From NCBI GenBank assembly GCA_031431235.1, contig JANPDA010000364.1, positions 1 through 10,207 of the forward strand: DNA of 10,207 bases. The letters are read 5' to 3'. The notes beneath the pieces were generated by a model. The model was not told the origin of the DNA and did no database searches. It was given only the letters and a program-made list of their open reading frames with translations. The DNA is from JANNSW01 sp031431235. GTDB lineage: Bacteria; Pseudomonadota; Alphaproteobacteria; Rhizobiales; Hyphomicrobiaceae. This document shows, one piece after another, positions 6,191-10,207 of the stretch. Each line of letters begins with the position of its first letter. Position 1 is the first letter of the stretch. The position numbers and the translations under genes were made by a program.

Positions 6191-6228
6191 GCAATCGGCA
6201 ACCGTGGCGAGCCTCGGTTGCCGATTGC
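6191..6228 (-). terminator. Strong intercistronic stem-loop between SPOR gene and nagZ
   Basis: GCAATCGGCAACCG (6191-6204) and CGGTTGCCGATTGC (6215-6228) are perfect 14-bp arms with a 10-nt loop. The structure begins 18 bases after the stop of the SPOR gene and ends 29 bases before the nagZ start. On the transcribed minus strand it is followed by ATTCAGGCGG, so there is no U tract. It may be a partial terminator, an RNA-processing or 3'-stabilising element that lowers or separates nagZ-scpAB expression from argS-SPOR. The stem is certain; the role is inferred. Confidence 0.55.
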
Positions 6229-6246
6229 GGTATGTGCGAGCCCCGT

Positions 6247-8127
6247 TCAATAGCGGGTGACGATGCATTCCTTGAGGCCGGAGGCCTTCAACTGCGTGCA
6301 CAGGCTGCCAGCCGCCTGCTTGGAGGCCGGCGGGCCGATCCGCAGTCGATACCAGACCTGCTCACCCTTCTTGAACTCCTGGATGTCCGGCTGGCCGGAG
6401 GCGAGCACGCTACCGTACTTCTGCTGCATGTCGGCAAACGACCCGAGCGCATCCATTCGGCTGGTGCTGGCGCGCACCTGCACCACATAGCCGCCGGCGC
6501 CCGTTTCCGCCTGCGTTGCTGCAGCGGTCGTGGAAGCCGTCGTGGCCGGCTGCGCGAGGGCCAATTGCTCGGTCTTCTCGACAACGGTCTTCTTCTTGGG
6601 CTTTGCCGTCACGGTTTCGGCTGCAACGACTTCCTCGGTCGAGCCGGTCGCCAGCGTGCCGTTCAGCTCCTCGGCGATGGCAGCGGCCTCGGCTTTGGCC
6701 TTGGCTTTCTGCTTCTTGGTCTGGGCAACGACCGGCTCGGCACTGGCGGGCACGACTGCAAGACCCGGCATCGGCGCGGACTCATCGGTTATGGTCTCGC
6801 CGGGCTTGATCAGCACGGGCTGGACTTTGCGCGGCGCACTGACGATCTCGCCGTCACCCGATACCTCGACCACTTTCTTCTTCTTCGGCGCCGTCTCGCT
6901 CGCCTCCTCGGAGAGCATGATCCCCGGCATGGCGGCTTCGTCGGTCGTGCTCGCCGTCTCGCCGTCGCCGCGATCGATCAGCTCCTCCTGCTGGGAGACG
7001 ACCTCGGTCTGCCCCTCATCGGCAGGCGTGGTGCCACCCAGGCGCTCATAGATCTGCTTGCCGGTGCCGGCAAAGGTCTTGCCGCCTTCATCCTCGGGCG
7101 CGGACTTGACAGGGCGTTTGTCGGCCTGCACCACCTTGGGCTTGCCGTTGCCGCCACTCTCGCTCGTCAGCTTGTAGACGAAGCCCAGACCGCCGCCGAT
7201 GGCGACAGCAGCCACGAGTGCGCCAACGACGATCAGGCCGCGGCGGCCACGAGGACGTGGCTCGTCGTAGCCGGCTTCCTCGAAGCCGTCCTCGCCATAC
7301 TCGCCTTCGGCATAGCCGTCGTTGGCCTCGCCTTCATGGCCCTGGCCGCGATCGCCTTCGACGCCGTCCTCGTAGCCGTAGTCGGCTTCCTCGGCATAGG
7401 CCCCGGCGGGCTGGTCGAGGTCCTCATCCTGGTATTGCGGCTGCTGGACCGGCGCGCGACGCCCATCATTGCCGGCCTGCGGCCGAGCGCGACTGGCTGC
7501 TGCATAGGCCTCTGGCGCGGCAGCTTGGGCAGCCTGCCGGGGAGCCGGCGCTCGCGCGGCGGCGACAGGGGCCTGCTGCCGCACCGGTGCGGTGGCAACG
7601 CGCGGGTCTGGCATCGGCTGGCGCGCAACGGGCTCGGCGCGCCTCGGCGCCGTGGCCTGACGCGGTGCTGCGGTCAGGCCATCGTCCCAGACCTGGGGCG
7701 GCGGAGCGACGGCGCGGCGCGGCGCGACCGCTGCCTGTGGGGGCGGTGCCACCCGCGGCTCGGCCCGGTAGGCTGCCTCGGGGCGGGCCGCAGGGGCTGG
7801 CGCCACATAGGGATCGAACTGTGGTTGCAGGCCGGAGGCCCGGTTGGCTGGCGCCGCCGCACGCTCGCGGGCAGCACCGAGTCGCGGGTCATGGCTGGGG
7901 TGGCCGGCCTGCGGGGGAGCCGCGGGCTGGGGCGGCCAATCGAGATCGGGCGCCTGGCTGCGGTAGCGTGGATCGTCGCGCACGGGCGCCGCTTGCGGCG
8001 GCGGCTGGCTGGGACGGGCCGCTGGGCGGCCTTGAGTCGGTGGGTCCCTGCGGCTGGTCGGGGCCTCAGGCTCCTGGTAAACGCGGCCCCGCCCGGTGCG
8101 GGTCGTAGGATCCTCTGACCTCGACAT
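6247..8127 (-). CDS. SPOR-domain cell-envelope protein with long disordered cytoplasmic region
   Basis: 626 residues, FtsN-like in topology. Residues 1-230 are rich in Pro, Ala, Arg and Gln and of low complexity; 232-290 are rich in Asp, Glu, Gly and Tyr (for example GYAEGEYGEDGFEEAGYDEP at 271-290). A basic RPRGRRG (291-297) precedes one membrane helix at about 298-318 (LIVVGALVAAVAIGGGLGFV), implying N-in/C-out orientation. The periplasmic part 320-540 is a variable linker with Lys-rich patches. The SPOR domain is at about 546-626, from GYVVQVRAS to CIVTRY; such domains bind glycan strands stripped of peptides, often at division sites. Cys610 and Cys621 in it could form a disulfide. AAAGGA lies about 9 nt before the start at 8127. 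It follows argS by 46 bases. A division or peptidoglycan-remodelling role is inferred from domain and neighbours (nagZ); identity as FtsN itself is not shown. Confidence 0.9.
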   Translation of the reverse strand: MSRSEDPTTRTGRGRVYQEPEAPTSRRDPPTQGRPAARPSQPPPQAAPVRDDPRYRSQAPDLDWPPQPAAPPQAGHPSHDPRLGAARERAAAPANRASGLQPQFDPYVAPAPAARPEAAYRAEPRVAPPPQAAVAPRRAVAPPPQVWDDGLTAAPRQATAPRRAEPVARQPMPDPRVATAPVRQQAPVAAARAPAPRQAAQAAAPEAYAAASRARPQAGNDGRRAPVQQPQYQDEDLDQPAGAYAEEADYGYEDGVEGDRGQGHEGEANDGYAEGEYGEDGFEEAGYDEPRPRGRRGLIVVGALVAAVAIGGGLGFVYKLTSESGGNGKPKVVQADKRPVKSAPEDEGGKTFAGTGKQIYERLGGTTPADEGQTEVVSQQEELIDRGDGETASTTDEAAMPGIMLSEEASETAPKKKKVVEVSGDGEIVSAPRKVQPVLIKPGETITDESAPMPGLAVVPASAEPVVAQTKKQKAKAKAEAAAIAEELNGTLATGSTEEVVAAETVTAKPKKKTVVEKTEQLALAQPATTASTTAAATQAETGAGGYVVQVRASTSRMDALGSFADMQQKYGSVLASGQPDIQEFKKGEQVWYRLRIGPPASKQAAGSLCTQLKASGLKECIVTRY

Positions 8128-8173
8128 GAGTTCGCGTCCTTCGAAAGAATCGAGCTTCTGATCGAATCGAATA

Positions 8174-9934
8174 CTAGCGCATCTCAGTCGGCGCTTGAAC
8201 GCCGAGAATGTCGAGACCGCTTGCTATCACCCCCCGCGCAGCCTCCACGAGTGCCAATCGGGCAGCCGTCAGGGGACGGTCGTCCTCACGTATGAATCGC
8301 AAATGTGGCGCATCTTTGCCACGGTTCCATAGGCCATGGAAATCCGACGCCAAATCATAGAGATAGAACGCTATTCTGTGTGGCTCATGAGCCGCGGCGG
8401 CCTGTTCGATCAGGCGGGGGAATTGAGATATGCGCTTGATGAGGATAATCTCCCCTTCGTCCACTAGTTTTTCAACTGGGGATGAACGTATTTCGACCCC
8501 TTGTGGATCGAGGTCAGGGTAGGTCTCCCGGGCATTGCGGAACACGGAATGCGCGCGGGCATGGGCGTACTGGACATAGAAGACGGGGTTGTCCCGCGAC
8601 TTTTCCGTGACTTTTGCAAAATCGAAATCGAGCGGGGCATCGTTCTTGCGGTAGAGCATCATGAACCGCACGGGGTCGCGGCCGACCTCCTCGACGACCT
8701 CGCGCAGCGTGACGAAGGTGCCCGAGCGCTTCGACATCTTGACCGGCTCGCCGGCGCGGAACAGCTTCACCAGCTGGCAGATCTTGACGTCGAGCGCACC
8801 CTTGCCGGCGGAGAGCGCCGTCACGGCCGACTGCATCCGCTTGATGTGGCCGGCGTGGTCGGCGCCCCAAACGTCGATCAAGGTGGCAAAGCCGCGTTTC
8901 AGCTTGTCGCGGTGGTAGGCCATGTCGCCCGCGAAATAGGTGTAGCTGCCGTCCGATTTGATCAACGCCCGATCGACGTCGTCACCGAAAGCGGTTGCCC
9001 TGAAGAGCGTCTGCTCGCGGTCCTCCCAGTCCTCGAGCGGTGCGCCTTTGGGGGGGGGCAGGCGGCCTTCGAAGATGTAGCCAGAGGTCCGCAGCTCCTC
9101 GATCGTCTCGCGCACGCGGTCGTGTCCCGCGGCCGTCAGCGAGCGCTCCGAGAAAAACACGTCCTGGCGCACATTCAGCGCCGCGAGGTCCTCCCGGATC
9201 AGCACCAGCATGGCGGCGATGGCGGCTGCACGCACGAGCGGGAGCCAATCCTGCTCGGGCATGTCCAGGAGCTTGCGGCCGTGGGAGCGCGCCAGCGCCG
9301 CTCCGACCGGCTTCAGATAGTCGCCGGGATAGAGCCCCTCCGCAATGACGCCGATTGGCTCGCCGAGCGCCTCGCGATAGCGCAGGAACGCGGAGCGGGC
9401 GAGCACATCGACCTGGGCGCCGGCATCGTTGATGTAGTACTCGCGCGTCACGTCGTGGCCGGTGAAGGCGAGGAGGCTGGCGAGCGCGTCCCCGAACACG
9501 GCGCCGCGGCAATGCCCCACGTGCAGCGGCCCGGTCGGGTTGGCCGAGACGTATTCGACGTTGACCTTCTCGCCGGCGCCGACGTCCGAGCGCCCGAACT
9601 CAGCTCCCGGCGTGACCACGGCGCGCACGGTCCGGGTCCAGACCAGGGGATCGAGCGTCAGGTTGATGAAGCCCGGCCCGGCCACGTCGACCTTTACGAC
9701 CTCCGCGAGCTTGGAGAGGCTCGCGGCAATGATGGCGGCGAGCTCACGCGGGTTGCGTCCGGCGGGCTTTGCCAGCACCATGGCAATATTGGTCGCGAGG
9801 TCGCCGTGGGTCTGGTCGCGCGCTGCCTCGACTGTGACCGCCGGCAGGGCGAGACCGGCCGGCAGCTTGCCGTTGGCGACGAGATCTTGCAGGGCCGCGC
9901 CGATCAGCCCTTCGAAATGCGAGAATATGTTCAT
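8174..9934 (-). CDS. argS: Arginine--tRNA ligase
   Basis: Class I aminoacyl-tRNA synthetase joining arginine to tRNA-Arg using ATP. The 586 residues show the ArgRS order: N-terminal tRNA D-loop domain (about 1-110) with HGDLATNIAMVLAK (43-56); catalytic domain with SANPTGPLHVGH (130-141), HVGH at 138-141; YYINDAG (166-172); VDVWGADHAGH-type segment IDVWGADHAGH (353-363); KMSKRSG at 399-405 (many ArgRS lack this first lysine, this one keeps it); and the all-helical DALR anticodon-binding domain from about 455. Length is normal. AAGGAG at 9940-9945, 5 nt before the ATG, is the best ribosome-binding site in the window and fixes the start. A run of nine C (coding strand) encodes Pro293-295. The last ~115 codons use many A/T-ending and rare codons (ATA, CTA, AGA), unlike the rest; see findings. 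It probably leads the six-gene run. Confidence 0.97.
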   Translation of the reverse strand: MNIFSHFEGLIGAALQDLVANGKLPAGLALPAVTVEAARDQTHGDLATNIAMVLAKPAGRNPRELAAIIAASLSKLAEVVKVDVAGPGFINLTLDPLVWTRTVRAVVTPGAEFGRSDVGAGEKVNVEYVSANPTGPLHVGHCRGAVFGDALASLLAFTGHDVTREYYINDAGAQVDVLARSAFLRYREALGEPIGVIAEGLYPGDYLKPVGAALARSHGRKLLDMPEQDWLPLVRAAAIAAMLVLIREDLAALNVRQDVFFSERSLTAAGHDRVRETIEELRTSGYIFEGRLPPPKGAPLEDWEDREQTLFRATAFGDDVDRALIKSDGSYTYFAGDMAYHRDKLKRGFATLIDVWGADHAGHIKRMQSAVTALSAGKGALDVKICQLVKLFRAGEPVKMSKRSGTFVTLREVVEEVGRDPVRFMMLYRKNDAPLDFDFAKVTEKSRDNPVFYVQYAHARAHSVFRNARETYPDLDPQGVEIRSSPVEKLVDEGEIILIKRISQFPRLIEQAAAAHEPHRIAFYLYDLASDFHGLWNRGKDAPHLRFIREDDRPLTAARLALVEAARGVIASGLDILGVQAPTEMR

Positions 9935-10056
9935 TCCTGCTCCTTGCTGCTGCGCCCGTTGGCGCGCGCAAAGCTCGCCCGGCCGGCGTGCGGCCGCGAC
10001 ACGATCCGGTTGTGGCGCCGGACTGGCGGGAGGTCAAGCGATGCCGCGGGCGTTGG

Positions 10057-10207
10057 TCAGCCGGCGAGGGCGGCCTGGCGCGGCAAGACCTGGACGGGCG
10101 CGGCCTCCAGTGCGAGTGCATTGGCATGCTCGGTCGTGAGCGGCCGGCTCAGCAGAAAGCCCTGCACCTGGTCGCAGCGCATCCCGCGCAGCTGCTCGGC
10201 CTGCTCT
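10057..10207 (-). CDS. EAL-domain protein (cyclic-di-GMP phosphodiesterase type), C-terminal end only
   Basis: The last 49 residues are visible, entering from the right edge: EQAEQLRGMRCDQVQGFLLS followed by RPLTTEHANALALEA. This matches the end of EAL domains, where EQ-x3-L-x2-x-GC-x2-xQGY-x2-xSKP-(L/M) closes the barrel; here Cys, QGF and SRPL are kept. EAL enzymes linearise the second messenger c-di-GMP. The catalytic residues lie upstream outside the window, so activity and any GGDEF or sensor partner cannot be judged. The stop is 122 bp before argS on the same strand. I saw no clear terminator or promoter in that gap. Confidence 0.85.
   Translation of the reverse strand, partial: EQAEQLRGMRCDQVQGFLLSRPLTTEHANALALEAAPVQVLPRQAALAG

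Noticed and set aside
6025..8118. A 697-codon open frame on the plus strand opposite the SPOR gene and the start of nagZ
   Set aside because: It mirrors the low-complexity, high-GC SPOR gene; its translation is Gly/Leu/Arg-rich without family motifs, and the minus-strand frame has a membrane helix, SPOR domain and ribosome-binding site.
10009..10037. TTGACC on the minus strand (10032-10037) as -35 of an argS promoter
   Set aside because: With 17-nt spacing the -10 would be CACAAC, which is no match; kept only as a weak possibility.

Overview
The window looks like chromosome of a high-GC alphaproteobacterium, most likely of the Hyphomicrobiales (rhizobial) type. The evidence is the run argS, SPOR-domain protein, nagZ, scpA, scpB on one strand, an order I recognise from that group, together with strong G/C third-position bias. 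Genus cannot be told from the sequence.

Layout from left to right. (1) 1-1078, minus strand: two neighbouring genes for small RTX-type calcium-binding proteins. The first runs off the left edge. The second is complete (185 aa) and is followed by a hairpin terminator candidate. Their shared N-terminal parts align without gaps at about 71% identity, so they are a tandem duplication. (2) 1079-1408: an intergenic region between divergent genes, holding an 18-bp palindrome. (3) 1409-2987, plus strand: a two-gene unit with overlapping reading frames, a beta-carbonic anhydrase followed by a divergent M19 'membrane dipeptidase' relative that lacks several of the family's metal ligands. (4) 2999-9934, minus strand: a tightly packed six-gene run transcribed argS > SPOR protein > nagZ > scpA > scpB > cinA/pncC-like, meeting the dipeptidase gene tail to tail with only 11 bp between stops. 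(5) 10057-10207, minus strand: the C-terminal end of an EAL-domain (cyclic-di-GMP phosphodiesterase) protein.

How they work together: the large operon joins translation (ArgS), envelope work (an FtsN-like SPOR protein that should bind denuded peptidoglycan, and NagZ, which recycles peptidoglycan fragments), chromosome condensation (ScpA/ScpB, the kleisin and winged-helix partners of SMC) and pyridine-nucleotide salvage (PncC/CinA C-terminal type). nagZ/scpA overlap by four bases and scpB/cinA are four bases apart, which suggests translational coupling. A perfect 14-bp stem-loop sits between the SPOR gene and nagZ and may separate expression of the two halves.

I do not see a clearly new multi-gene system. 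The points most worth following are the M19 relative with a degenerate metal site coupled to carbonic anhydrase, the tandem small RTX proteins with a shared break in their repeats, the intercistronic hairpin, and a sharp change in base and codon use in the last ~115 codons of argS. No tRNA, rRNA, CRISPR array or insertion sequence was seen.
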